Source of the DNA: JAWPMV01 sp038527215
GTDB lineage: Bacteria; Bacteroidota; Bacteroidia; J057
NCBI GenBank assembly: GCA_038527215.1
Contig: JBCBGC010000166.1
Span: forward strand, 1-15,543
DNA length: 15,543 nucleotides
Direction: 5' to 3'
Part shown: piece after piece, positions 5,932 to 14,100 of the stretch
Layout of the letters: the number at the start of each line of letters is the position of its first letter
Position numbering within the stretch: the first letter of the stretch is position 1
Notes under the pieces: model-generated
Told to the model about the DNA's origin: nothing
Database searches by the model: none
Seen by the model: the letters and a program-made list of their open reading frames with translations, nothing else
Position numbers and translations under genes: made by a program

Positions 5932-6294
5932 CTACTCGTCAGGAGCGGCCTCATGTAGAATGGTCCAGGACTGGGCCTGGGATCCATCCGAGACTTTGAC
6001 GGTATACATCCCGGCGGGTAAGCGCTTGAAAGGCAGCATCATTTCCCCTTGCTGGGCCTCAGTTTTTCTCTTCATCCAAAGCTGGTTCTTCCGGTCCCAG
6101 ACCTCTACGACCATTTGCCCTTGCTGGGTATACAAGAGTTGCAGGCGGTCAGGCACCTTGATCCGGCTTGGACTGGTAGTGGGGTGAGTAGAAAAATGAA
6201 TGCGGGGATATTGAGGAGGAGATTTTTCGGGTTGGGAAGCCAGGGTGAGGGATGAGGCCATCAAGAAGCAGGCCAAAAACAAGTTCCAGCGCAT
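5932..6294 (-). CDS. Small secreted protein resembling a stand-alone type IX sorting tail
   Basis: A 120-residue protein with a signal peptide (about residues 1-20, cleavage probably after LTLAS). The mature part has a proline/serine-rich stretch and then a small beta-rich region: MVVEVWDRKNQLW, a Gly/Leu-Pro turn, LPAGMYTVKVSDG and QSWTILHE. The GxYxVxVxDG pattern and the final strand resemble the Por/T9SS C-terminal sorting domain, but there is no large passenger domain and the end is acidic (EAAPDE) rather than basic. It may be a small beta-sandwich envelope protein rather than a T9SS substrate. The start at ATG 6294 is preferred to a TTG at 6303. It has its own terminator. Confidence 0.65.
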   Translation of the reverse strand: MRWNLFLACFLMASSLTLASQPEKSPPQYPRIHFSTHPTTSPSRIKVPDRLQLLYTQQGQMVVEVWDRKNQLWMKRKTEAQQGEMMLPFKRLPAGMYTVKVSDGSQAQSWTILHEAAPDE

Positions 6295-6384
6295 GTTGAG
6301 CAAGTATTAAAAATGTGCCAGAAAACTAGGGGAAATCCAGGTTTTATCCCGGAACATTTCTCTCGGTATCCAAGTCCCTTCCAC

Positions 6385-6421
6385 AAAAAAAAAGCGCTGT
6401 AAGCCCATTACCTACAGCGCT
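6385..6421 (-). terminator. Strong intrinsic terminator on the minus strand
   Basis: AGCGCTGTA (6393-6401) and TACAGCGCT (6413-6421) form a perfect 9-bp stem with an 11-base loop. On the minus strand the stem is followed by a run of T (the A run at 6385-6393 on the plus strand). This is a good Rho-independent terminator for a leftward transcript, but no clear minus-strand gene lies to its right. Confidence 0.75.
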
Positions 6422-6622
6422 AGAGAAATCTAACTAAGAGAAATTTAATGCTAAGCCATTTGCATTATTTGTGAGACTCTGCCAACACGCAGCATGTCTG
6501 TAAATGGTTGCCCCTGCTCTTCAAATAAGGACAAAAAATCACCGGAAGCCTACGGATACTCAAATCTCAGGATGTAGACAAAGAAATAGTCTGTTCTTGC
6601 CAGGGTAATTAATGCTAGAAAA
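6422..6622. other. Intergenic region; candidate small RNA or small ORF before a terminator
   Basis: No firm gene is visible. Because a minus-strand terminator sits at its left end, a leftward transcript of about 100-200 bases is expected. On the minus strand a short frame from TTG 6534 (or ATG 6495) to TAG 6451-6453 encodes a 27- (or 14-) residue peptide ending in GRVSQIMQMA. On the plus strand a 27-residue frame runs from ATG 6494. Neither is convincing, so a small RNA is the simpler reading. An exact TAnnTTTG box was not found on the minus strand. The AT-rich sequence also has to carry the promoter of the 6623 gene. Confidence 0.3.
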
Positions 6623-7561
6623 ATGAAGCAAGGAATCGTCCTTTTTATGCTGATTCTCTTAGGTGGGAGTCCTCTTTTGGGTCAAAAGTCTTCTCCATTC
6701 CCTGCACGGCAGGACAGCCTTCAATACTTTTTAGGGGTAGAGGACCGAGTCGCCTGGGACCTGCATAGCATGGAAATCCTGCAGGTAAATGCAGAGACGG
6801 GTGGCATGCATGAATACGTGGACCTGGAGATCATCGAGTTTGAGGGCCGAACAGAGGAGTGGTACGTAAGCCACGACTGGTCCATTGTAGCTGCAGACAG
6901 TGGCTATATCCCCAGCCTGGAGGAAGCCATAGATAGTGCGCATTTCATCAATGGGCATCGCTACGCAGGCAGTGGGGACCATTTAGCGGAATCAGGCATG
7001 GGCGGCTATGGCAGTTTATGCTGGGAGGACTACGTCAAAGGTCCCGTCTGGACCGAAGTATTTCAGTATTGCAAACACGATCCCGAGCTACCGGTGAAGC
7101 GCATATACTATCGCCCCGATGGCTTGGTGGATTATATCTTGTGCTGCCGCCTGGAAGAAACAAATGAGGTAGCATGGCTTGAGGAGAGCGAGAGCCAAAC
7201 CTATGTCCAAAGCGAGGAACATCCAGACAGTCCCTTGCCAGAGCGGGTAGCGGTTTTTCAGGATACCAGTTATTACCATTATGATGCCGATGGAAGCTTT
7301 GCCGGCATTACCCATGCTGCCCGTTTCCAAGCTCTCCTGGAAGAGGACTTCCAGTTCTTTGCCCTGGAAGGAGCGCTCCACTATCAGGTGCATCTGGCAG
7401 GGCAACCGATGGAAGAGGTTCTCCAGGCCAGGCTAGGCTTCCTTCCGCAAAGCTTTTGGGTGGAGATCTACCGGCAGGGCGCTTTTGTCTTTCATCTCCA
7501 TCCTGAGCAACAACGCTATGAGCTAGGGCAAACCCTCTGCCTGGAAGCACCGGAACAATAG
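6623..7561 (+). CDS. Secreted protein of unknown function
   Basis: A 312-residue protein with a clear signal peptide (residues 1-20, cleavage likely after PLLG before QKS). The mature part is acidic and rich in aromatic residues, without membrane spans or a domain I recognise. It has five cysteines: C133, C150, the pair C174/C175, and C306. Two short segments look alike, RIYYRPDGLVDYI (160-172) and SYYHYDADGSFAGI (216-229), each a Tyr-rich strand followed by a D-G turn, suggesting two related beta units. It is followed 25 bases later by tgt on the same strand, so they may be co-transcribed, although a functional link is not evident. No C-terminal sorting tail is visible. Confidence 0.8.
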   Translation: MKQGIVLFMLILLGGSPLLGQKSSPFPARQDSLQYFLGVEDRVAWDLHSMEILQVNAETGGMHEYVDLEIIEFEGRTEEWYVSHDWSIVAADSGYIPSLEEAIDSAHFINGHRYAGSGDHLAESGMGGYGSLCWEDYVKGPVWTEVFQYCKHDPELPVKRIYYRPDGLVDYILCCRLEETNEVAWLEESESQTYVQSEEHPDSPLPERVAVFQDTSYYHYDADGSFAGITHAARFQALLEEDFQFFALEGALHYQVHLAGQPMEEVLQARLGFLPQSFWVEIYRQGAFVFHLHPEQQRYELGQTLCLEAPEQ

Positions 7562-7586
7562 GCAGAATTGTTTAAATTCGCAGCCT

Positions 7587-8720
7587 ATGCTGCAATTTGA
7601 CCTTTTGCAAACCGATCCTGGGAGTCATGCCCGGGCAGGAAAAATGACCACGGCCCACGGTGTCATCGAGACGCCCATTTTCATGCCAGTGGGTACGGTA
7701 GGCTCTGTCAAGGCAGTTCCCCAGAAGGAATTGACCGAACAGATTCAGGCCCAGATTATCCTGGGCAATACCTACCATTTGTTTCTGCGTCCAGGCACCG
7801 AGATCCTACAAGAAGCAGGCGGCTTGCATCGCTTTATTCATTGGGATAAACCCATGCTGACAGATAGCGGAGGCTATCAGGTCTACAGCCTGGCGGAAAA
7901 CCGAAAGCTGACCGAGGAAGGAGTTACCTTCAAAAACCATATTGACGGCAGCAAGCATTTATTCACCCCGGAAAAGGTAGTCGACATCCAGCGGACCATC
8001 GGGGCGGATATTATGATGGTGTTGGATGAGTGCCCCCCCTACCCTAGTGATCGGGCCTACGCGGAGCGCTCTATGCACCTCACCCATCGCTGGGCAGAAC
8101 GCTGCAAAAAGCATTGGCAGGAACAAGCCCCGCTCTATGGGTATGATCAGAACCTCTTCCCCATCATTCAGGGCAGTACCTTTTCAGACCTGCGGACCCA
8201 ATCGACGGAATACATTGCAGGTCTGGACCTGCCCGGCAATGCGATTGGCGGTCTCTCGGTGGGAGAGCCCCATGACATCATGTATGAACTGACCGACCTT
8301 TCCTGCCGCATCTTACCTCAGGACAAGCCGCGCTACCTGATGGGAGTGGGTACTCCGGTGAACCTGCTGGAGTGCATAGCGCTGGGCGTAGACATGTTTG
8401 ACTGCGTATTACCGACCCGCAATGCCCGCCATGGCTTGATCTACACCCGGGAAGGCATTCGCAACCTTAAGAATCAGAAATACGAGCGAGATTTCAGTCC
8501 GCTCGATCCCGGAGGGGCCTGTGAGGTAGATGAATACTACAGCAAAGCTTATCTAAGGCACTTATTCAAAGCCCAGGAGTACCTGGCCTTTTATATCGCC
8601 AGTGTCCACAACCTGGCTTTTTTCCTCTGGCTCGTCAAAGAAGCGCGTAAGCACATTCTGGAAGGGACCTTTGCCAGTTGGAAAGCGCAGATGATTCCGA
8701 AACTCGGAACCCGCCTGTAG
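7587..8720 (+). CDS. tgt: Queuine/preQ1 tRNA-guanine transglycosylase
   Basis: This enzyme exchanges guanine-34 in the anticodon of Asp, Asn, His and Tyr tRNAs for the queuosine precursor preQ1. The 377-residue length and motifs fit the family: GNTYHLFLRPG (60-70), LTDSGGYQV (91-99) with D93 as general acid/base, the IGGLSVGE substrate loop (220-227), and DMFDCVLPTRNARHG (269-283) with D272 as the likely nucleophile. The zinc site is odd. The usual CxCxxC plus His is reduced to C312 and H341, with Gly310 and Asp315 in place of two cysteines. I believe this form is common in Bacteroidota, so it is probably functional. It converges on the GNAT gene with only 7 bases between stops. Confidence 0.95.
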   Translation: MLQFDLLQTDPGSHARAGKMTTAHGVIETPIFMPVGTVGSVKAVPQKELTEQIQAQIILGNTYHLFLRPGTEILQEAGGLHRFIHWDKPMLTDSGGYQVYSLAENRKLTEEGVTFKNHIDGSKHLFTPEKVVDIQRTIGADIMMVLDECPPYPSDRAYAERSMHLTHRWAERCKKHWQEQAPLYGYDQNLFPIIQGSTFSDLRTQSTEYIAGLDLPGNAIGGLSVGEPHDIMYELTDLSCRILPQDKPRYLMGVGTPVNLLECIALGVDMFDCVLPTRNARHGLIYTREGIRNLKNQKYERDFSPLDPGGACEVDEYYSKAYLRHLFKAQEYLAFYIASVHNLAFFLWLVKEARKHILEGTFASWKAQMIPKLGTRL

Positions 8721-8727
8721 GCAGGAC

Positions 8728-9264
8728 CTAATCGGTACTTTTCTTGAGATACAAGACATGTCGCTCCAGGGCATGTCCTTTAGTCAGCTTTGGATGGTCA
8801 AACTCTCCCACCCGATACATGCCGATTTTCTTCATCACGCCCTGAGAAGGGAGATTCTGAAGGGCGGTGAAAGAATAGACCTCTGACATCCCTAAGGATT
8901 CAAAGGCAAAATCCAGGCAGGCCCTGGCCCCTTCAGTAGCATAGCCTTTTCGCCAGAAATTCTTGGCAAGTCTCCATCCGATTTCTACGCAGGGGGTGAA
9001 ATCGACATCCATATCGTTATAAGCCAAGCCAATGAACCCCATAAAGCTGCCACTGCTTAGTTCATCCACGGCATACCATCCATAGCCATGCGCCTGGTGA
9101 TGGGCCATGATTTTATCGATAAACTTCTGGGTAGTCTCCCGGTCAAGGGACTTGGGAAAATACCGCATGACTTCTGGGTCTGCATTCAAGGCCGCAAAGG
9201 GATCAAGATCAGCGGGCTGCCAGGTTCTGAGGCCCAGTCGAGCAGTGGTAATATGGTAATCCAT
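8728..9264 (-). CDS. GNAT family N-acetyltransferase (RimJ/RimL-like)
   Basis: A 178-residue acetyltransferase that would transfer the acetyl group of acetyl-CoA to an amine; this subgroup includes ribosomal protein N-terminal acetylases and small-molecule acetylases. It begins MDYHITTARLGLR, the typical first strand of the RimJ/RimL group. The acetyl-CoA pyrophosphate loop is RKGYAT (105-110), and NLPSQGVMKKIGM (137-149) is the usual Nx2S motif before the last helix. ATG 9264 is preferred; the upstream extension depends on a TTG at 9294. The substrate cannot be predicted. It is divergent from the DoxX-family gene and convergent with tgt. Confidence 0.9.
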   Translation of the reverse strand: MDYHITTARLGLRTWQPADLDPFAALNADPEVMRYFPKSLDRETTQKFIDKIMAHHQAHGYGWYAVDELSSGSFMGFIGLAYNDMDVDFTPCVEIGWRLAKNFWRKGYATEGARACLDFAFESLGMSEVYSFTALQNLPSQGVMKKIGMYRVGEFDHPKLTKGHALERHVLYLKKSTD

Positions 9265-9373
9265 GTAGGTATAGGTAAAAAGAGAGGGTGACAAAAAACT
9301 GTTTTTACGCTTACCAGAAAAGAAGCGTTCTAAAAGTCGCAGCTTTCTCCCTTTTTTTCTCTGTAAAGTAGTA

Positions 9374-9381
9374 TATTTTTG
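9374..9381 (+). promoter_or_regulatory. Bacteroidota -7 element (TATTTTTG) of the DoxX-family gene
   Basis: TATTTTTG matches the Bacteroidota -7 consensus TAnnTTTG exactly and lies 24 bases before ATG 9406. The -33 region is T-rich without a clear TTTG. If real, it rules out the TTG at 9379 as start codon, since that lies inside the element, and gives a 5' leader of about 15-20 bases. Confidence 0.5.
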
Positions 9382-9405
9382 ACCGCAGCAACTATTTCAC
9401 CTACT

Positions 9406-10701
9406 ATGGAAACTTATTCTGATCTACGAGAAAATCAATGGTCCATTGGTTATAAGTGGCTATTCACCTGGTTAGCCTTATACGTCCTCCTCTATACCTT
9501 CCCTTTCCCAATATCCTCCATCCCAGGCTTAAACGTCATCTTCCAACCCTATACGAACCTTTGGAATTGGTTGATTCCTATCGTCGGGAAAAATATTCTG
9601 GGCATAGAATATGAAATTGCCACCGGCCCCAATGGCAGTGGGGATACTACCGCTGACTATGTCCGGCTTTTCATGGTTTTTTCATTTTCTCTGGTAGGCA
9701 GTATCATTTGGACCGCCCTGGATCGCAAAAGACCCCATTACCAGAAATTACTTTTCTGGCTGACGGTGCTGATTCGATACTATCTCGGCTTCATGATGCT
9801 CAGCTATGGGTTTGCCAAAGTCTTCAAACTTCAGTTTCAGCATCCATCCTTATTCCGATTGCTAGAGCCCTTTGGCGAGGCTTCCCCGATGGGACTGGTC
9901 TGGACCTTTATGGGGGCCTCCACCCCTTACACGGTGTTTACGGGATGGGGAGAGGTGATTGGCGGCTTACTGTTGCTCTTCAGGCGCACCACCAGTTTGG
10001 GGGCCGTTGTGCTCATTGCTGTGATGACCAATGTGGTCATGATCAATTTTAGCTATGACGTTCCGGTGAAACTCTTTTCCAGCAACTTGCTGCTAATGGC
10101 CGTATTCCTCCTAGCCCTCGACTACCGAAGGATGCTGAACCTATTTTTGCTAAACAAGCCGACCGGACCTCAACTCCAGGCAGCACCCTTTGAAGAGGAT
10201 CATGGAAAAAAACTGGCTTTCCGCATTTTTAAGGGCTTGTTTGTAGCCCTGTACCTGGGCCTGCAAATTACCCAGGGAGTCAGCGCGCAGAAAAATTATG
10301 GCGAGAAAAAGCCCAAGCCGCCCTTATTCGGCATCTATGAGGTCGATCAATTCGTCCTTAATCAAGACACCCTTCCTCCCTTGACTACCGATACCACCCG
10401 CTGGCAGCGCCTGCTCTTTGAACGCTGGGGTGGGGTCCGGCTCCAAAAGATGGATGATAGCTATGAGCGCCTAAGTGTGGAAGTAGATTCCAGCCTGGCC
10501 GAGCTTAACCTTTGGCCTCGTCAAGACACCGTCAACCAATATACCTTCTCTTATCAATGGATGGATTCCACGCAACTGGAGATGCAGGGAATATGGGCCG
10601 GAGATACGCTCTGGATGCAGATGCGCAGAAAAGGTCCTGAGGATTTCCAACTCATGAATAGAGGATTTCGCTGGATCAATGAATATCCTCACAATCGCTA
10701 G
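9406..10701 (+). CDS. DoxX-family membrane protein with a C-terminal soluble domain
   Basis: A 431-residue protein. Residues about 19-290 hold seven or so hydrophobic segments, including a DoxX-like core (RYYLGFMMLSYGFAKVF near 124-140, then GWGEVIGGLLLLFRR at 180-194 and further spans to about 240). A last span near 273-291 leads into a hydrophilic domain of about 135 residues, beginning GIYEVDQFVLNQDTLPPL, that is probably periplasmic. DoxX relatives are linked to quinone or thiol redox functions, but the role of this long form is not known. ATG 9406 was chosen because the upstream TTG overlaps the promoter element. It appears monocistronic, followed by a terminator-like hairpin. Confidence 0.75.
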   Translation: METYSDLRENQWSIGYKWLFTWLALYVLLYTFPFPISSIPGLNVIFQPYTNLWNWLIPIVGKNILGIEYEIATGPNGSGDTTADYVRLFMVFSFSLVGSIIWTALDRKRPHYQKLLFWLTVLIRYYLGFMMLSYGFAKVFKLQFQHPSLFRLLEPFGEASPMGLVWTFMGASTPYTVFTGWGEVIGGLLLLFRRTTSLGAVVLIAVMTNVVMINFSYDVPVKLFSSNLLLMAVFLLALDYRRMLNLFLLNKPTGPQLQAAPFEEDHGKKLAFRIFKGLFVALYLGLQITQGVSAQKNYGEKKPKPPLFGIYEVDQFVLNQDTLPPLTTDTTRWQRLLFERWGGVRLQKMDDSYERLSVEVDSSLAELNLWPRQDTVNQYTFSYQWMDSTQLEMQGIWAGDTLWMQMRRKGPEDFQLMNRGFRWINEYPHNR

Positions 10702-10743
10702 TTGGCAGATACCCCAGGGAATAGTGTAAGGATTACGCCTAAA

Positions 10744-10798
10744 GTCACCCCTAAGCCGTGAGCTTAGGAGGGTGATTAAATACTTATTTAAGTTTTTC
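10744..10798 (+). terminator. Terminator-like hairpin after the DoxX-family gene
   Basis: TCACCC-CTAAGC (10745-10756) pairs with GCTTAG-GGGTGA (10762-10775) with a two-base GA bulge and a 5-base loop. The T-rich tract (AAGTTTTT) starts some 15 bases after the stem, so it is a weak or imperfect intrinsic terminator, 43 bases beyond the stop codon. Confidence 0.45.
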
Positions 10799-11155
10799 TT
10801 ACTTCGACTAAATCGCATTTTCCTGCATCCAGAGGCCATTTCTTACTTTTTTTCCTCAACGAAAAAACTCAGCAAGCGGCCGAAATAGCCCTAGAGCCTG
10901 AAGAAAGCCATCTATCGGGAGGGTTTTCAAGTATGTAAATATTACGAAAAATGTGGTTTTCTCTTCTTAGGAATTACAGGCTACTTGGTTAAGTGGGTTA
11001 TGAGGACACCATGCTTGATTAAGTAACCCCCCTAAGAATATGTTACATCCTAGTGCTTTCTATTGGCTTGCCCCCCATTCTTTTTCCTGTTTCAATCCAA
11101 CATACCTCTTTTTCTCCCTGGTGCCTTACCGTTTTCACGAGTAATCGTTATCTAC
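10799..11155. other. Intergenic region upstream of the sensor kinase
   Basis: About 350 bases without a supported gene. It contains the repeat element at 10964-11038. From 11063 the kinase frame is open through TTG codons, but these codons give an implausible leader, so the sequence to 11155 is treated as untranslated. I found no exact TAnnTTTG box. Short frames on either strand are below 30 residues or run antisense into the DoxX-family gene. Confidence 0.5.
10964..11038. repeat. Nested inverted repeats with a direct repeat, upstream of the sensor kinase
   Basis: TTCTTAGG (10964-10971) pairs with CCTAAGAA (11031-11038). Inside it GGGTTA (10995-11000) pairs with TAACCC (11024-11029). TTGGTTAAGT (10985-10994) and TTGATTAAGT (11015-11024) are near-identical direct repeats 30 bases apart, about three helical turns. 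The element could be a regulator-binding site or a folded leader RNA of the kinase transcript, about 120 bases before the ATG. Confidence 0.45.
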
Positions 11156-14100
11156 ATGAAGATTTCCTACTTATGGTATCGGTATAGCCAGGCTGGCCTG
11201 CATAGATTTTCTGATGATGCGGAGCGCTTCAGAGTAAAAGTCATGCAACAGTTTCTGATCATTTGCTTGGTCGGCAGTGCTATATTCGGACTTTTTTCCC
11301 TCTTTATTGGGAAGTTTGACGGGACTTTATTCATCCTGCTGGGGATGGGGATGATGCTGGCTACCTACTACATCAGTAGCCGTAAATCTCCTCGCTTGAG
11401 CTGGCATATCATTTTAGGATTTTTGGCCTTCCAAGGCTTGATCAGTCCCTTTTTATTCAAACCTGCCTATAGCATTGCGAGTATTTATATCCTGTATCTG
11501 CTATTGGTATTTTTTCTGTTTCAGGAACGGCAGATCAGACGTGCCTACATCCTGGGTTTAGGCCTTTGTCTGGTAGGATGCGTCGTAGGTACGTATTTCC
11601 CCCCTAAACCCAACTTTGACCTGACCGTGTTTCTTTGCAGCCTGATGGTTCAAACCATGGTTTTTGGGGCTTCAGCCTTCCTTTGGAACCTGTTTTTTAC
11701 CCAAAACGAGTCTCTCCAGGAGTCTATCAAAATGCGCGAGGCCTCTTTAAAACAGGCCCAAACGCTTTCCCAGATCGGCAGTTGGGAATGGGACTTTCAA
11801 ACCCATACCTTCAAAACCTCTGAGCAGTTTGACAAGCTTTTTAACCTACCGCCAAATCACACCGTCAATGTGCGCGCCTGGTCCAAAGAAAATATCCTGG
11901 AGGAGCAACAAGCGCAGTTTACCACTTTCGTCAAAAACCCTGAGGCCAAAGAACTTGATATGTTGGTTCCGATGGACCGGCAGGAGGGGAAAAAATGGTA
12001 TCGCTTCAAATTTCTTGCCCTCCGGGATAAACGAGGTCTGGTCAAATCCATGATAGGGACGGTCCAGGATCTTACCCAGCAGGTGGAGAAAGACCAGGCC
12101 CAGGCTTACGCCCATTCTCTGGCTATGGCCACCCTTGAATCCACCGCAGACGGGATTCTGGTAACCCGGGGAATCGACCGAAGCGCTCAATTTAACAAGC
12201 AGTTCCTGCGGATCTGGAACATGCCTGTAGAGTTACCCCAGGGAGGAGACAACCTCTCCGCTATTGAGTACGCATGTACCCAGGTTGTCAATCCTGAGGA
12301 TTTCCTCGCTACCGTCAAGAAAATGTATAGCGAACCGGAGAAAACCCGCTTTGATGAGGTGAAACTCAAAGATGGTCGGGTGATCGAACGCTACAGCAAA
12401 CCCCTTTGGGTGCAGGGAAAACTATCCGGAAGAGTATTGAGCTTCCGGGACGTAACCCAAGAACGCAAGGCTAAAGAAAAAATCGCGGCCAGTGAGCGAA
12501 AATACCGGACGATATTCGATAACCTGAAGCTAGGCATCCTGGTCTATAACCTTGAGGAACAAGCCTTCTCAGATTGTAACCCTTCTTTAATTGAGCTTTT
12601 CGGAGGCACCTCCAAAGATCAGGTACTGGCCCTCCCTAAAGAACAGCTGGTCCAAATGTCCTTTCTCCGAAAACTGGAGGACTTAATGGGTCGGCCTGAG
12701 GCGATCAATCAGACCATTCTTGCCCGAGGCATCACCGGGCAGAGCCAGATTCAGCGGGTGGATCAGGAAAAACGCACGGTAGACCTTTCTCTGTTACCCA
12801 GCATGGGATTGAAGGGAGCAGAAATTCTCTGTTTATATAAAGATATTACGGACGACAAAAAGACCGAACAGGCCCTGAAAACCATTTCCCAACAGGTAGC
12901 GAGCATCCAAAGGGATGGCTTCGAATTTTTTGCCACCTTGGTCCAAAGTATGGCCGAGGTGCTGGAAGTGCCTTATGTGCTTCTGGGAGAATTAGTGGAA
13001 GGTCAGCCGGCCATTATGGCTAAGGCTGTCTGGGACAATGGTACCTTGTTACGGGATTACTATTATCCTTTGGTGGGTACCCCCTGCTTGAACATCATTG
13101 ATCAGAAACGGACCCAGTATTATCCCCAGGACATTCAAAAACACTTTCCGACGGATGAAGACCTGAAAACCTGGAACGTAGAAAGTTATCTCGGCTTACC
13201 CTTATTCAATGAGGATCATGAAGTAATTGGGCATATTGCAGTCTTAGATACCAAGCCCCTGGACAATCCGGTGTTCGCCGAGAACATCCTCCAACTCTAC
13301 TCTTCCCGGGCCTCAGCCGAGCTGGCCCGGTATATCAGTAGTCGTGCTTTGCAGGAAAGTGAGGAACGCTACAAAGCGCTCTTCGAACATGCCTTTCAAG
13401 GCGTGCTTATTTATGACCAGAACAAAAGGAAAGTCATTTCCTGTAACCAAAAACTTGCCGACTTATTCGGGATGAGTCGCACGGCCTTTCAGCAAAAATT
13501 TGGGGACCGGATTATCCCTTCCTTTCAGGCCATCAATCCTACGGATCCCCAATCAGAAGTAGATATCATGTTGCAGATTGCAGAGCATGGTACGGTCCAA
13601 TTCGAAGGCATACATCACTCCCAGGTCAATCACGCATTCATCACAGAAATCAGCTATGTGAAAATGGAGGCCCCTAACGATCATCTGATTGCAGGCATTT
13701 TCCACGATATTACGGAGAAAAGGAAAGCCGAAGAAAGAGTCAATGAATTGCTTAGCTCCCTCAAACACCAAAACCTGGCCTTAGAGGATAAAGTCCGGAA
13801 CCGAACCAAACGTCTTTCCACCTCTAATGCCCAATTGCGTCAATCCAACAAAGAGTTAGAGCAGTTTGCCTACGTAGCCTCACATGACCTGCAAGAGCCG
13901 CTCCGCATGGTGGGAAATTTCGTTCAATTGCTGGAATTAGAGTATAGTGGGCAACTGGATCAGGAAGGAAAGGCCTACATTAAATACGCAGTAGATGGCG
14001 TAAAACGCATGGAGGTGCTCATTCACGATCTGCTGGATTACTCTCGGATGCGCAGGAAAAATCCGGAAATATCAGAAACGTCCATTTTCTCCCTTATCCA

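Noticed and set aside
9379..9405. N-terminal extension of the DoxX-family protein from a TTG
   Set aside because: The TTG lies inside the exact TAnnTTTG promoter element at 9374-9381, so it would not be in the transcript.
10471..10839. Minus-strand 122-codon frame at the end of the DoxX-family gene
   Set aside because: Mostly antisense to the C-terminal domain, basic and low in protein-like features, and it runs through the terminator-like hairpin.
11063..11155. N-terminal extension of the sensor kinase from a TTG
   Set aside because: The extension is Phe/Pro-rich translation of pyrimidine-rich spacer, and ATG 11156 gives a normal kinase N-terminus.
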